Shown piece by piece: positions 9,320 through 17,480 of a stretch of DNA of 64,000 nucleotides. The stretch spans positions 3,324,756-3,388,755 of the forward strand of contig JBBCGJ010000001.1 of assembly GCA_037200985.1 (NCBI GenBank), given 5' to 3'. A program made the translations under genes and the position numbers. Within the stretch, counting starts at the first letter, position 1. The number at the start of each line of letters is the position of its first letter. The notes beneath the pieces are model-generated. The model saw only the letters and a program-made list of their open reading frames with translations, had not been told where the DNA came from and ran no database searches. This stretch comes from Rhizomicrobium sp. (GTDB lineage: Bacteria; Pseudomonadota; Alphaproteobacteria; Micropepsales; Micropepsaceae).

Positions 9320-11155
9320 TCAATCGCCGTGCCGGGTCAGAAGGCGCTCGGCCTCGATCCAGCTTTCCTCCGTGCCCTCGGTCTTGAAACGCTCCATGGC
9401 ACGGGCCCGTTCAGGAGCCCGTTCGGCCATTTCGCGAAGATCGCTGGCAGCCTTGAGAAAGCGGGCGTCGGAACCCTCGATTTCGGCAGGATCGCCGGCC
9501 GTGCCGGTCGTCCGCGCGCTCAATCGGGCAACGAGATCGTCCATTCCCAGACGGCTCAAATGGTGCTGAAACCCCTGTTTTTCAAGGCTGGAGCCGGAGG
9601 CGGCGAGGTTTAAGAGCACGTGGCGCAGCCTGTCAAGCGAGGGGTCCGAGAAGGGCAGGTCGGCCAGGAGCTCGGCATGGTGCATGCCCAGCGCCGGTTC
9701 CGCAAGCAGGAGCGCGGCCAGCTCCGCCTCTTTCATCCGGCGCGCGCCGGTCCGGCCAGAGCGGGCGAGCGGGCTGGATTTCACCGCCGAGGACACGGTT
9801 TCGCCCGAACCCAGCGGAGGGCGGGGCCGCTCGCCGCGGCGGTTGTTCCAGCGCGGCTGCCAGTCGCGTTTCGGCGCGGCGGGACGGCGCTTGAACGCCT
9901 CGAACACCTTCTGCTCGAAGTCGCGGCGATAATAATCGGCGATCTTGCCGTCGCCGATGGCGGCGACCACATCGGCCAGCGCCCGCTCGAGCCCGGCGCG
10001 GCGCTCGGGCGTGGAGAAATCCTTGCCCTCGGTCTCCACCTTCCACAGCACCTGGGAAAGCGGCAGCGCCTCGTCGAGCAGCTTCTTCATCGCGGCAGGG
10101 CCGTTCGCGCGCAGGAAGGAATCCGGATCCTCGCCCGAGGGCAGGAAGGCGAAGCGCAGCGAGGTGCCGGCCTTCAGATGCGGCAGGGCGAGGCGCGCGG
10201 CGCGGTGGGCGGCCTTGAGGCCGGCATCGTCGCCGTCGAACGCCAGGATGGGCTCGGGCGCGATGCGCCACAGGATATGGAGCTGGTCCTCGGTCAGGGC
10301 GGTGCCGAGCGGCGCCACGGCATAATCGAAGCCGGCGCGCACCAGCGCGATCACGTCCATATAGCCTTCGGCGACGACGATGCATTGCGCCTTGATCGCG
10401 GGCGCGCGGGCGGCGGCGAAATTGTAGAGCTGCTGGCCCTTGGAGAAGAGCGACGTCTCGCCGGTGTTGATGTATTTCGGCTTGGCGTCGGGCGAGAGGC
10501 CGCGGCCGCCGAAGGCGACGACGCGGCCGCGCCCGTCGGCGATCGGAAACATCAGCCGGTCGTAGAAGAAATCGCGCGGGCCGCGATCCTCCGAGGCGGG
10601 GCGCACGAGGCCGGCCTCGACCATGTCGTCGATGGTGACGTTCTTGCCCGTCAGGTGATCGCGCAAGGCGCTGTTGGAATCGGGGGCGTAGCCGAGGCGG
10701 AATTTCTTGGCGACCTCGCCGGTCAGGCCGCGCGTCTTCAGATATTCGCGAGCCTCGGTTCCGGCGCGCGCCTGCAACTGCTCCTCGAAAAAGGCGCAGG
10801 CCAGTTCGACGATATCGTAGAGCGACTTCTTCTTTTCCTCGCGGGCCTCTTCCTCGGGCGTCCATTTGGGCAGCTCGACGCCTGCCTCGCCGGCCAGCCG
10901 CTCGACGCTTTCCGGGAAGGAGAGGCCCTCGGTCTCGACCAGCCATTTGAAGGCGTCGCCGCCCTTGCCGCAGCCGAAGCATTTGTAGGTGCGCCGCGCA
11001 TTCTCGACCTTGAAGGAGGCCGATTTCTCGTTGTGAAAGGGGCAGCAGCCCCAATAGGCCTGGCCCTTGCGGGTCAGCTTCACGCGGCGGCCGACGAGCT
11101 GGACGATATCCGTCCGCCGGAGGATTTCGTCGAGAAGATGGGGGCCGAAACGCAT
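9320..11155 (-). CDS. dnaG: DNA primase
   Basis: A 611-aa primase that makes RNA primers at the replication fork. The N-terminal CHC2 zinc finger is complete (Cys38, His41, Cys59, Cys62). The TOPRIM core shows VVAEGYMDVIAL and the acidic LAFDGDDAG. The C-terminal DnaB-interacting domain is shorter and Arg/Glu-rich, as usual in alphaproteobacteria. Met at 11155 (MRFGPHLLDEILRRT) is the standard primase start. Upstream codons, read from a TTG at 11458, are antisense to the GAF gene and were discarded. The rpoD start is only 70 bp downstream, so cotranscription is likely. Confidence 0.96.
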   Translation of the reverse strand: MRFGPHLLDEILRRTDIVQLVGRRVKLTRKGQAYWGCCPFHNEKSASFKVENARRTYKCFGCGKGGDAFKWLVETEGLSFPESVERLAGEAGVELPKWTPEEEAREEKKKSLYDIVELACAFFEEQLQARAGTEAREYLKTRGLTGEVAKKFRLGYAPDSNSALRDHLTGKNVTIDDMVEAGLVRPASEDRGPRDFFYDRLMFPIADGRGRVVAFGGRGLSPDAKPKYINTGETSLFSKGQQLYNFAAARAPAIKAQCIVVAEGYMDVIALVRAGFDYAVAPLGTALTEDQLHILWRIAPEPILAFDGDDAGLKAAHRAARLALPHLKAGTSLRFAFLPSGEDPDSFLRANGPAAMKKLLDEALPLSQVLWKVETEGKDFSTPERRAGLERALADVVAAIGDGKIADYYRRDFEQKVFEAFKRRPAAPKRDWQPRWNNRRGERPRPPLGSGETVSSAVKSSPLARSGRTGARRMKEAELAALLLAEPALGMHHAELLADLPFSDPSLDRLRHVLLNLAASGSSLEKQGFQHHLSRLGMDDLVARLSARTTGTAGDPAEIEGSDARFLKAASDLREMAERAPERARAMERFKTEGTEESWIEAERLLTRHGD

Positions 11156-11214
11156 CCGCGCATTGTAGGGCCTGGGCGCGGCGCTGTCCCAACGGATGTT
11201 TTTCGTAACCCCTT

Positions 11215-11223
11215 TGTGGATAA
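11215..11223. promoter_or_regulatory. DnaA box-like 9-mer in the dnaG/GAF divergent region
   Basis: TGTGGATAA is the exact reverse complement of the consensus DnaA box TTATCCACA. It lies 60 bp upstream of dnaG and is followed after two bases by TGTGGA, a half match. It may place dnaG under DnaA control. A single strong box is too little for an origin of replication. Confidence 0.4.
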
Positions 11224-11282
11224 GCTGTGGACGGCTCCGCGCCGTTTGCCCGAAACACCGGACACATTCTAGCGTTGCATCC

Positions 11283-11780
11283 ATGACCCGCGACACGATC
11301 GACCCGGACGACGACCCCCGCTGGAAGCTTCTGGACGCGGCCCGCGATAGGCTCGCGGCGGCGCGAAACTTCGACGACATCGTTTCCGTGGTGCGGTCGA
11401 CGGCGCGCTCGGTGACCTCGGCCGACGGCGTGACCTTCGTGCTGCGCGACGGCGACAAGTGCCACTATATCGAGGAAGACGCGGTCGGACCCCTGTGGAA
11501 GGGGCAGAAATTCCCGCTGAGCGCCTGCATTTCCGGCTGGTGCATGCTGAACGGCGAGACCGCGGCGATCTCCGACATCTATGCCGATCCGCGCATTCCG
11601 CACGACGCCTATCGGCCGACCTTCGTGAAGAGCCTGGTGATGACGCCGGTGGGCCGCCACGACGCGCGCGCCGCCATCGGCAGCTATTGGCGCGACCGGC
11701 GCATGTTCACCGCGCGCGAGATCGCGGCCATCAAGACGCTGGCCGACAGCGTCGCCGAGGCGATGGCGCGGCTGGGCTGA
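11283..11780 (+). CDS. GAF domain-containing protein
   Basis: A 165-aa single-domain sensor. Residues 30-160 follow the GAF pattern: a helix with FDDIVSVVRSTARSVTSADG, the core VTFVLRDGDKCHYIEEDA, the conserved ISGWCMLNGETAAISDIYADPR turn and a final helix DSVAEAMARLG. GAF domains bind cyclic nucleotides, tetrapyrroles or other small ligands. No output domain is attached, so it must act on a partner or is a remnant of a histidine kinase N-terminus. It is divergent from dnaG with about 130 bp between. The partner is unknown. Confidence 0.8.
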   Translation: MTRDTIDPDDDPRWKLLDAARDRLAAARNFDDIVSVVRSTARSVTSADGVTFVLRDGDKCHYIEEDAVGPLWKGQKFPLSACISGWCMLNGETAAISDIYADPRIPHDAYRPTFVKSLVMTPVGRHDARAAIGSYWRDRRMFTAREIAAIKTLADSVAEAMARLG

Positions 11781-11795
11781 GGCGCGCCGGCCACC

Positions 11796-12263
11796 CTATT
11801 TCGGCGGACTCAGCGCGTCTTTCACCGCACCGCTCGCCTTGCCGAAATCCATCTGGCCGGCATAGCGCTCCTTCAGCGCCGACATCACCTTGCCCATGTC
11901 CTTGATCGACGCGGCGCCGACATCGGCGATCGCCGCGGCGATGGCGAGCTTGGCCTCGTCGGCCGTCATCTGCCTGGGCATGAAATCGCGGATGATCGCG
12001 ATCTCGTCGCGCTCGGCGGCGGCGAGTTCCGGGCGGTTGCCCGCCTCGTAGGCGGCGATCGAATCCTCGCGCTGCTTGATCATCTTTGCGAGCAGCGAGA
12101 GGATCTCGTCGTCGCCCAGAAGATCGCGGCTGGTTTCGGTGCGCGCGGCGATGTCCCGGTCCTTCAGCGCGGCGTTGACGAGGCGCAGCGTGGCGACGCG
12201 GCGCGCATCCTTGGCCTTCATCGCCTCTTTCAGCGAATCGTTGATCTGTTCGCGCAAGCCCAT
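11796..12263 (-). CDS. GatB/YqeY domain-containing protein
   Basis: A 155-aa member of the YqeY family, the free-standing version of the GatB tail domain that contacts tRNA in the amidotransferase GatCAB. Typical features are LREQINDSLKEAMKAKD at the start, RLVNAALKDRDIAAR, the KQREDSIAAYEAGNRPELAAAERDE helix, and FMPRQM. It is usually found beside dnaG/rpoD and carA in alphaproteobacteria, as here. The exact role is unclear; a link to tRNA-dependent amidation is inferred from the domain only. Confidence 0.9.
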   Translation of the reverse strand: MGLREQINDSLKEAMKAKDARRVATLRLVNAALKDRDIAARTETSRDLLGDDEILSLLAKMIKQREDSIAAYEAGNRPELAAAERDEIAIIRDFMPRQMTADEAKLAIAAAIADVGAASIKDMGKVMSALKERYAGQMDFGKASGAVKDALSPPK

Positions 12264-12326
12264 GAACTGATTCCCGGTTGAGAAGGCGGCACTCTAGAAC
12301 ACGAAAGCGCCCGGCGAAAAACCATC

Positions 12327-12402
12327 TGTCATTCCCGCGCAGGCGGGTATCCAGCGGCCGGGCGATCCGCCAAGCGTGGATTCCCGCCTGCGCGGGAATG
12401 AC
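12327..12402. repeat. Two-hairpin REP-like element (inverted orientation)
   Basis: Located in the 290-bp gap between yqeY and carA. The left stem TCATTCCCGC-GCA-GGCGGGTATCCA and the right stem TGGATTCCCGCC-TGC-GCGGGAATGA are separated by about 20 bp. Stem identities show that it is inserted in the opposite orientation to most copies in the window. Confidence 0.85.
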
Positions 12403-12555
12403 GGTCCGGAATTCGGTCCAGACGGAATCGAAGTTCCATTTCCAATCGCGGCACTTTGCCAACCGGTTGAACCGCCAAGACAAAATAGCCGCCACATCCG
12501 CTTGACCCTGCCGGACACGCTCCCTATTTTCCGCCAAATCAATCCGGACCTCTCC

Positions 12556-13719
12556 ATGCCCATCGCCTCGCCCGCCTCCGCCGCACCGCCAGCGGCGGAT
12601 TTTGCGCGCGGACGGCTCGTGCTGGCGGACGGAACCGTGTTCGAGGGCCAGGCCTTCGGCGCGGCCGGCGACGGCGTCGGCGAGGTCTGCTTCAACACCG
12701 CGATGACGGGCTATGAGGAGATCCTCACCGATCCGTCCTATGCCGGGCAGATCGTGTGCTTCACGTTTCCGCATATCGGCATCGTGGGGACCAATCTGGA
12801 AGACATCGAGTCGCTCAATCCCGTCGTGCGCGGCGTGATCGTGCGCGCCGATGCGGAGCATCCGTCGAACTATCGCGCGCTGTCGGCGCTCGACGCCTGG
12901 CTCAAGAAGAACAACATCCCCGGCCTCGCCGGCATCGACACGCGGGCGCTGACCAACCGGATCCGCGAGAAGGGCATGCCGCATGGCGCGATCACGCGCG
13001 GCGGCCCCGATGACGGGCTTGCGGCGGCGAAGGCGTTTCCGGGACTGGTGGGCCTCGACCTCGCCAAGGACGTGTCGTCGCGCCAGACTTACAAATGGAG
13101 CGAGATGCCCTGGGCCTGGGGCAAGGGCTATGGCGAGCTGCCGGAACCCTCCTGGCGCGTGACGGTGGTCGATTACGGCGTCAAGCGGAACATGCTGCGC
13201 ATCCTGGCCGGGCTCGGCGCCGACATCACCGTGGTGCCGGCGCAATCGACCTTCGACGAGGTGATGCGGCATAAGCCGGACGGCGTGCTGCTGTCCAACG
13301 GGCCAGGCGATCCGGCGGCGACCGGAACCTATGCGATCCCGACCATCAAGGGGCTGGTGGATTCCAATGTGCCGGTGTTCGGCATCTGCCTCGGCCATCA
13401 GATGCTGGGCCTGGCACTGGGCGGCGAGACGCGGAAGATGGCCCAGGGCCATCACGGCGCCAACCATCCGGTGAAGGACCTGGAGACCGGCAAGGTCGAG
13501 ATCGTGTCGATGAACCACGGCTTCACGGTGGATCGCGACAGCCTGCCGGCCGGCGTTAAGGAAACGCATGTTTCGCTGTTCGACGGCAGCAATTGCGGGA
13601 TTAGAGTCGAGGGCAAGAGGATATTCGGCGTGCAATATCACCCCGAGGCGTCGCCCGGGCCGATGGACAGCCACTATCTGTTCGACCGTTTCGCGCGCGC
13701 CGCGAAGAGAGAAGCCTAG
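12556..13719 (+). CDS. carA: Carbamoyl-phosphate synthase small subunit
   Basis: A 387-aa glutamine amidotransferase subunit supplying ammonia to CarB for carbamoyl phosphate (arginine and pyrimidine synthesis). The N-terminal CarA domain shows GEVCFNTAMTGYEEILTDPSY. The class I amidotransferase domain carries the nucleophile Cys278 in GICLGHQ, and His362 and Glu364 in QYHPEA, matching the E. coli Cys269/His353/Glu355 spacing. carB is not downstream; a cupin gene follows within 4 bp. The start MPIASPAS gives a family-length protein. Confidence 0.96.
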   Translation: MPIASPASAAPPAADFARGRLVLADGTVFEGQAFGAAGDGVGEVCFNTAMTGYEEILTDPSYAGQIVCFTFPHIGIVGTNLEDIESLNPVVRGVIVRADAEHPSNYRALSALDAWLKKNNIPGLAGIDTRALTNRIREKGMPHGAITRGGPDDGLAAAKAFPGLVGLDLAKDVSSRQTYKWSEMPWAWGKGYGELPEPSWRVTVVDYGVKRNMLRILAGLGADITVVPAQSTFDEVMRHKPDGVLLSNGPGDPAATGTYAIPTIKGLVDSNVPVFGICLGHQMLGLALGGETRKMAQGHHGANHPVKDLETGKVEIVSMNHGFTVDRDSLPAGVKETHVSLFDGSNCGIRVEGKRIFGVQYHPEASPGPMDSHYLFDRFARAAKREA

Positions 13720-13722
13720 GCC

Positions 13723-14058
13723 ATGGCCAATCCGCCGTTGAAGATCGATTTCATCGCCTCGGCGGCCAAGCTCGCGGCGTCCGGCCAGCCGTCGGTATCG
13801 CTGTTCCAGCAGGGCGACGCCAATCTGCTGCTGTTCGTGCCCGCGGACCAGGACACCCAGCAGGCGCATAAGCGCGACGAGATTTATATCATCCAGGCCG
13901 GCCACGGCATCTTCAAGCGCGGCGGCGAGACGGTGCGCTTCGACGCCGGCGACGTGCTGTTCGCTCCCGCGGGCGTGCCGCACCGCTTCGCGAGCTTCTC
14001 CGCCGAGTTCAAGGCCTGGGTGATGTTCTTCGGGCCCGAGGGCGGGACGAAGGCGTGA
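13723..14058 (+). CDS. Cupin domain-containing protein
   Basis: A 111-aa single-domain cupin. Cupin motif 1 is visible as QQAHKRDEIYIIQAGHGIFKRG and motif 2 as FDAGDVLFAPAGVPHRFASF, with metal-ligand candidates His, Glu and a late His. The start lies 3 bp beyond the carA stop, so translation is probably coupled to carA. The substrate is unknown, and there is no obvious link to carbamoyl phosphate. Confidence 0.8.
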   Translation: MANPPLKIDFIASAAKLAASGQPSVSLFQQGDANLLLFVPADQDTQQAHKRDEIYIIQAGHGIFKRGGETVRFDAGDVLFAPAGVPHRFASFSAEFKAWVMFFGPEGGTKA

Positions 14059-14064
14059 TCGCGT

Positions 14065-14208
14065 CCCCTCCCGCGCGGGAGAGGTAGAAAATGCGCAGCA
14101 TTTTCGGGCGTCGTGCAGAACCCGTCACCTGGCAAAATCTAACGCTTAGCTTCGCTACGCGCTTCGCTAAGCGTGAGATTTTGCGTCCTCTCCCGCTCGC
14201 GGGAGAGG
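14065..14208. repeat. Composite hairpin repeat block
   Basis: The gap between the cupin gene and the methyltransferase is almost entirely structured. It contains a CCCTCCCGCGCGGGAGAGG stem, an AAAATGCGCAGCATTTT stem, and a 19-bp inverted repeat with one mismatch (14132-14150 against 14166-14184, GCAAAATCT...AGATTTTGC). It ends with CCTCTCCCGC/GCGGGAGAGG (14187-14208), the stem also found after rpoD. As the two flanking genes converge, it may act as a bidirectional terminator. Confidence 0.7.
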
Positions 14209-14212
14209 GTGT

Positions 14213-15010
14213 TTACTCCAACGGTCCGGCGACGACGTAGTCCGCTCCGTCCTTGCGCGCCACGGCGCGGGTGAAACCGAACAGCTTTTCCGTGTCGGCT
14301 TCCAGCATGGCGATGCCGTCGGCCGCGGATTTGGCATGGAAGCCGGTCAGGAGCGGCTGCACGGCGCGATACCAATCGAGCCACAGCGCAGGACCGTCAT
14401 CCATCGCATCGGCGGTTTCGACGGCGACGAGGCCGGTCTTCTCCCAATGGCGCCGCCACCAGCCGGGCGAATGGAAGCAGCAGAAATCCCATTCCCACCA
14501 GGGTTCGAGATGCGGCGGCACTGCCGCGATCTCCTGCGCCAGGCCCGGCACGACGATGCCGAGGCGTCCGCCAGGCTTCAGGAATTTCGCGATATATCCG
14601 AGATAGAGATCGTCGGTGCCGAAATACTGATAGGCGTCGAGGCTGACGATGGCGTCGAACTCTTCGTGCGCGAAGGGCAGCGCGTGCGCTTCGGCGTGGA
14701 CGGAGAAGACGCGGTCGGCGAGGCCGGCGGCTTCGATGCGGGCAAGATTCTCCGTCGGCTTGATCCAGAGATCGGCGGCGGTGACGGTCACGCCGAACTC
14801 CTTGGCGAAGAAGATCGAAGAGACCGCCTTGCCGCAGCCGAGATCGAGGATGCGCATGCCGGACTTGAGATCGAGCGCCTCGCTGAGATACTCCGCGAGC
14901 CAGAGCACGTTCGGGCCCATCAGATTGTCCGCAACCCAGCGGGCGTCATAGCCGGAACTGCGCGGAAAGCGCGGCTTTGCCAGCCGCGCGGTGAGCTGTT
15001 CGTTCGTCAT
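14213..15010 (-). CDS. Class I SAM-dependent methyltransferase
   Basis: A 265-aa Rossmann-fold methyltransferase. Motif I is RILDLGCGKA near residues 54-62, motif post-I the Asp in VTAADLW, motif II FDAIVSLDAYQYFG and motif III LKPGGRLGIVVPG. The C-terminal region has a Trp-rich insertion (EPWWEWDFCCFHSPGWWRRHW), so it may methylate a small aromatic or metabolite substrate rather than RNA. The YjhX-like gene lies 9 bp upstream on the same strand, indicating an operon. No substrate can be named. Confidence 0.82.
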   Translation of the reverse strand: MTNEQLTARLAKPRFPRSSGYDARWVADNLMGPNVLWLAEYLSEALDLKSGMRILDLGCGKAVSSIFFAKEFGVTVTAADLWIKPTENLARIEAAGLADRVFSVHAEAHALPFAHEEFDAIVSLDAYQYFGTDDLYLGYIAKFLKPGGRLGIVVPGLAQEIAAVPPHLEPWWEWDFCCFHSPGWWRRHWEKTGLVAVETADAMDDGPALWLDWYRAVQPLLTGFHAKSAADGIAMLEADTEKLFGFTRAVARKDGADYVVAGPLE

Positions 15011-15019
15011 GTCGTTCTC

Positions 15020-15274
15020 CTATCGGTTGTCCAATTGCGCGCGCACGGATGCGAGGCCCAGCCGCGAGATGCGGTAGGGTGCGCCGCCGCGAGACTCGAT
15101 GAGTCCGCGCTGCTTCAGCTTCTTGAAAAGGCCGAGCGTGCAGTCGGCCAGGCGGTGGCCATCGCGGTTGTAGCAATCGACCTCAACGATGCGGCCGTCG
15201 TTTCGGGTATGTCGAATGCGGCCGCCCTGCGCCAGGCAGTGCAGCACGCGCTGCTCCAGTTTCGAGATGTTCAA
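15020..15274 (-). CDS. YjhX family toxin-like protein
   Basis: An 84-aa small basic winged-helix-like protein of the YjhX (UPF0386) family, named for the E. coli YjhX/YjhQ toxin-antitoxin pair. Recognisable are the MNIS start, [14 protein letters not shown], the central [16 protein letters not shown] and [24 protein letters not shown]. Start codon TTG at 15274 was chosen because family members begin MNIS. No YjhQ-type GNAT acetyltransferase is adjacent, so if it is toxic its antidote lies elsewhere. The downstream methyltransferase may be coexpressed. Confidence 0.75.
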   Translation of the reverse strand: MNISKLEQRVLHCLAQGGRIRHTRNDGRIVEVDCYNRDGHRLADCTLGLFKKLKQRGLIESRGGAPYRISRLGLASVRAQLDNR

Positions 15275-15479
15275 GGATGTCGTCTTTCATCGCACCGAAC
15301 TCCGCGCGACGCGACGGACAGGCAACAGCCTGCGCGCGCGAGAGCGCGTGTCTAGGCCCGCTTTCGAACGCGGGCGATCAGCGGATGGCGACAATCTCTA
15401 ACATAAAACCTCTGGGGAGGCGGGCGAACGCGATCTATCGCGCAAGCCGGATCGTTGTCAAATATGCTATACGCAGCCC

Positions 15480-15809
15480 ATGAACGATGGCCATGAACAC
15501 TATGCGGGAGCCAGCGAAATCGGCTTGGCGGACTACACTTTCCAAGCCCACAAGGCGACGTTTGCATGCCAGCATGTCATGGCCGGCAAGCCAGTTCTGT
15601 CGGTTTTCCACGAAATGGATGGCGACTTGCAATTCTTGTGCGGCACGCCTGACCATGATGATGAAAAGCCAATACTGATCTGTCTTCACTGCGTAACGGA
15701 GCGGCATCCCGATCTGCTCGCGCTTCCGACTGTCGATTTCGGCATGGTTGCATGGCGCAAGAACGCAGACGCGCCTTGGACCGTGGCGATTTCCGAGCCG
15801 AACGCGTGA
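15480..15809 (+). CDS. Conserved hypothetical protein (109 aa)
   Basis: A 109-aa soluble protein, His-, Cys- and Asp-rich: MNDGHEHYAG at the start, ACQHVMAGKPVLSVFHEMDGDLQFLCG in the middle, and ILICLHCVTERHPDL towards the C-terminus. The pattern of a core DGD-x-QFLCG followed by a conserved helix resembles small immunity-like or DUF proteins, but I cannot name the family. The ATG follows TATGCTATACGCAGCCC without a clear Shine-Dalgarno. The stop codon directly abuts the inserted MITE-like element at 15810, so the native C-terminus may have been altered. Confidence 0.55.
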   Translation: MNDGHEHYAGASEIGLADYTFQAHKATFACQHVMAGKPVLSVFHEMDGDLQFLCGTPDHDDEKPILICLHCVTERHPDLLALPTVDFGMVAWRKNADAPWTVAISEPNA

Positions 15810-15966
15810 CTAGAGTCGTTTTGGTTTGGACTGAATCACTCAGGAACAACCGTCATCGCCCGCTTTATGCGGGCGATCCAATTTGGCGGCGAGAAAAATG
15901 GGTTGCCCGGACAAGCCGGGCAATGACGACTTTTATGTCGGTAATTTCCAACCAAAACGACTCTAG
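15810..15966. mobile_element. 157-bp MITE-like element with CTAG ends
   Basis: The ends are inverted repeats: CTAGAGTCGTTTTGGTT at 15810-15826 and its exact complement AACCAAAACGACTCTAG at 15950-15966. CTAG at both ends fits IS630-family insertion at CTAG with TA duplication. Inside are two hairpins: GTCATCGCCCGC-TTTA-GCGGGCGAT near 15851-15880, and TTGCCCGGACAAGCCGGGCAA near 15903-15923. It has no ORF, so it must have been mobilised in trans. The right terminus supplies the stop codon of the neighbouring DUF4893 gene. Confidence 0.75.
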
Positions 15967-16565
15967 CGCTTGAGCTCGATCACATCCAGCGTCGACTCCT
16001 GCACCGGGAAGGGCATTTCCAGGCGGGCGTGGCCGGCGCTGATCATCGTCAGGATGCCGATCTGGTCGTCCGGCGTCGCGGCGGCGCCGGCGCTGGCGCC
16101 GTTGCCGGAATAGGCGTGCGGCGGCTCGCCGGTCACCGACGAGGCGCCGAGATAAACAAGCCCGCCATCGGCGGGATAGAGGAAGCCGGCGGTGTGCTGG
16201 CTGCCGCTGGTCTTCTCGAAGAACAATCCGCCGCCGCGCTGCGAGATGCGGCAGTTGAACCAGGAATAGACGACATAGGGCGTGATGCCGCCGAGCTTGA
16301 TGGTGCGGCAGCGCCAGCCGCCGAGAAGCTCGCCGCCCGAAGGCGCATGGCTGGCCGGGCCGAGCGCGGCGTCGATCGCCGAAGCGTCGCCCGAACCGGT
16401 GCCGGCATGGGCTTCGGCGAGGGCCTTCTCCTTGGCTTCGCCGAGCCGGGCGAGACGCTGCTGGTCGTAGGGCGAAGCGACGTCCTGCCAGGCGGCGGAG
16501 GCGGCGGTCGCGGTCAGCGCCAGGACGGCGGCACCGAGGAGAAGTTTAGACAGGTTCGCGGACAT
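15963..16565 (-). CDS. DUF4893 domain-containing exported protein
   Basis: A 200-aa protein with a signal peptide (MSANLSKLLLGAAVLALTATAASA). The mature part carries the DUF4893 pattern: LLGGWRCRTIKLGG, VVYSWFNCRISQRGGGLFFEKTSGSQ. It is predicted periplasmic, with function unknown. Its start lies inside the 3' end of fabI (20-bp overlap), so it is probably cotranscribed with fabABI. The stop codon TAG falls within the terminal repeat of the MITE-like element, so the last residues may differ from those of intact homologues. Confidence 0.75.
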   Translation of the reverse strand: MSANLSKLLLGAAVLALTATAASAAWQDVASPYDQQRLARLGEAKEKALAEAHAGTGSGDASAIDAALGPASHAPSGGELLGGWRCRTIKLGGITPYVVYSWFNCRISQRGGGLFFEKTSGSQHTAGFLYPADGGLVYLGASSVTGEPPHAYSGNGASAGAAATPDDQIGILTMISAGHARLEMPFPVQESTLDVIELKR

Positions 16566-17406
16566 TCGCTTTGGCCCCTTCGGTCGCTTCGTTCTCGGGC
16601 GCGACCCAGCCTTTGAGATCGGAGGTCGGCGGCATGCCGACCACGTTGAATCCGGCATCGACGAAATGCACCTCGCCCGTCACGCCGCCCGCCAGATCGC
16701 TGAGCAGATAGAGCGCGGCGCCGCCGACATGATCGAGCTCGACGCTTCTCTTGAGCGGCGCGTGGCTCTTGTTCCATTTGAATACCATGCGCGCATCGCC
16801 GACGGCGGAGCCGGCCAGGGTGCGCATCGGGCCGGCGCTGATCGCGTTGACGCGGATGCCGTCCTTGCCGAGATCGGCGGCGAGATAGCGGACCGAGGCT
16901 TCCAGCGCCGCCTTGGCGATGCCCATGACGTTGTAATTCGGCATGACGCGGCTGGCGCCGAGATAGGTCAGCGTGACCAGCGAGCCGCCATCGGTCATCA
17001 GGGCGGCGGCGCGCTGCGCCACCGCGGTGAAGGAATAGCAGGAGATCGACAGGGTGCGGGAGAAATTGCCGCGCGTGGTGTCGACATAGCGGCCCTTGAG
17101 CTCGTCGCGATCCGAGAAGGCGATGGCGTGGACCAGAAAATCGATCTTGCCCCAATGGGTCTTCAGCCGGTCGAATACCGCGTCGAGCTCGGCATCGTTC
17201 TCGACATCGGCCGGCAGAACGATCTGCGCGCCGATGGATTGCGCCAGCGGCCTGAGCCGCTTGGCCTGGGCATCGCCCTGATAGGTGAAGGCGATTTCGG
17301 CGCCCTGGGCGGCGAGCACGCGCGCGATGCCCCAGGCGATGGAATGGTCGTTGGCGACCCCCATCACCAGGCCCCGCTTGCCCTGCATCAACTTGCCGTC
17401 CGCCAT
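16546..17406 (-). CDS. fabI: Enoyl-[acyl-carrier-protein] reductase (NADH)
   Basis: A 286-aa short-chain-dehydrogenase-type reductase performing the last step of each fatty-acid elongation cycle. The N-terminal GVANDHSIAWGIA matches the FabI cofactor loop. Tyr148, Tyr158 and Lys165 correspond to E. coli Tyr146, Tyr156 and Lys163. It is third in the order fabA-fabB-fabI on the minus strand, 75 bp from fabB. It is the family targeted by triclosan; resistance cannot be predicted from these residues alone. The ATG at 17406 is the only sensible start. Confidence 0.95.
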   Translation of the reverse strand: MADGKLMQGKRGLVMGVANDHSIAWGIARVLAAQGAEIAFTYQGDAQAKRLRPLAQSIGAQIVLPADVENDAELDAVFDRLKTHWGKIDFLVHAIAFSDRDELKGRYVDTTRGNFSRTLSISCYSFTAVAQRAAALMTDGGSLVTLTYLGASRVMPNYNVMGIAKAALEASVRYLAADLGKDGIRVNAISAGPMRTLAGSAVGDARMVFKWNKSHAPLKRSVELDHVGGAALYLLSDLAGGVTGEVHFVDAGFNVVGMPPTSDLKGWVAPENEATEGAKANVREPV

Positions 17407-17480
17407 GTCTAACCTCGCCCTGTGTGGGTCTGTACCGTTTTGGGACAGCCGACACAGGGTCGGACCATCCGATGCAAGTT

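Noticed and set aside
9620..11272. A 550-codon plus-strand frame across dnaG
   Set aside because: Antisense to dnaG, with no recognisable domain; a GC-frame artefact.
11200..11290. Replication origin near dnaG
   Set aside because: Only one perfect DnaA box and no AT-rich unwinding region or further boxes; dnaA, hemE or parAB are not nearby.
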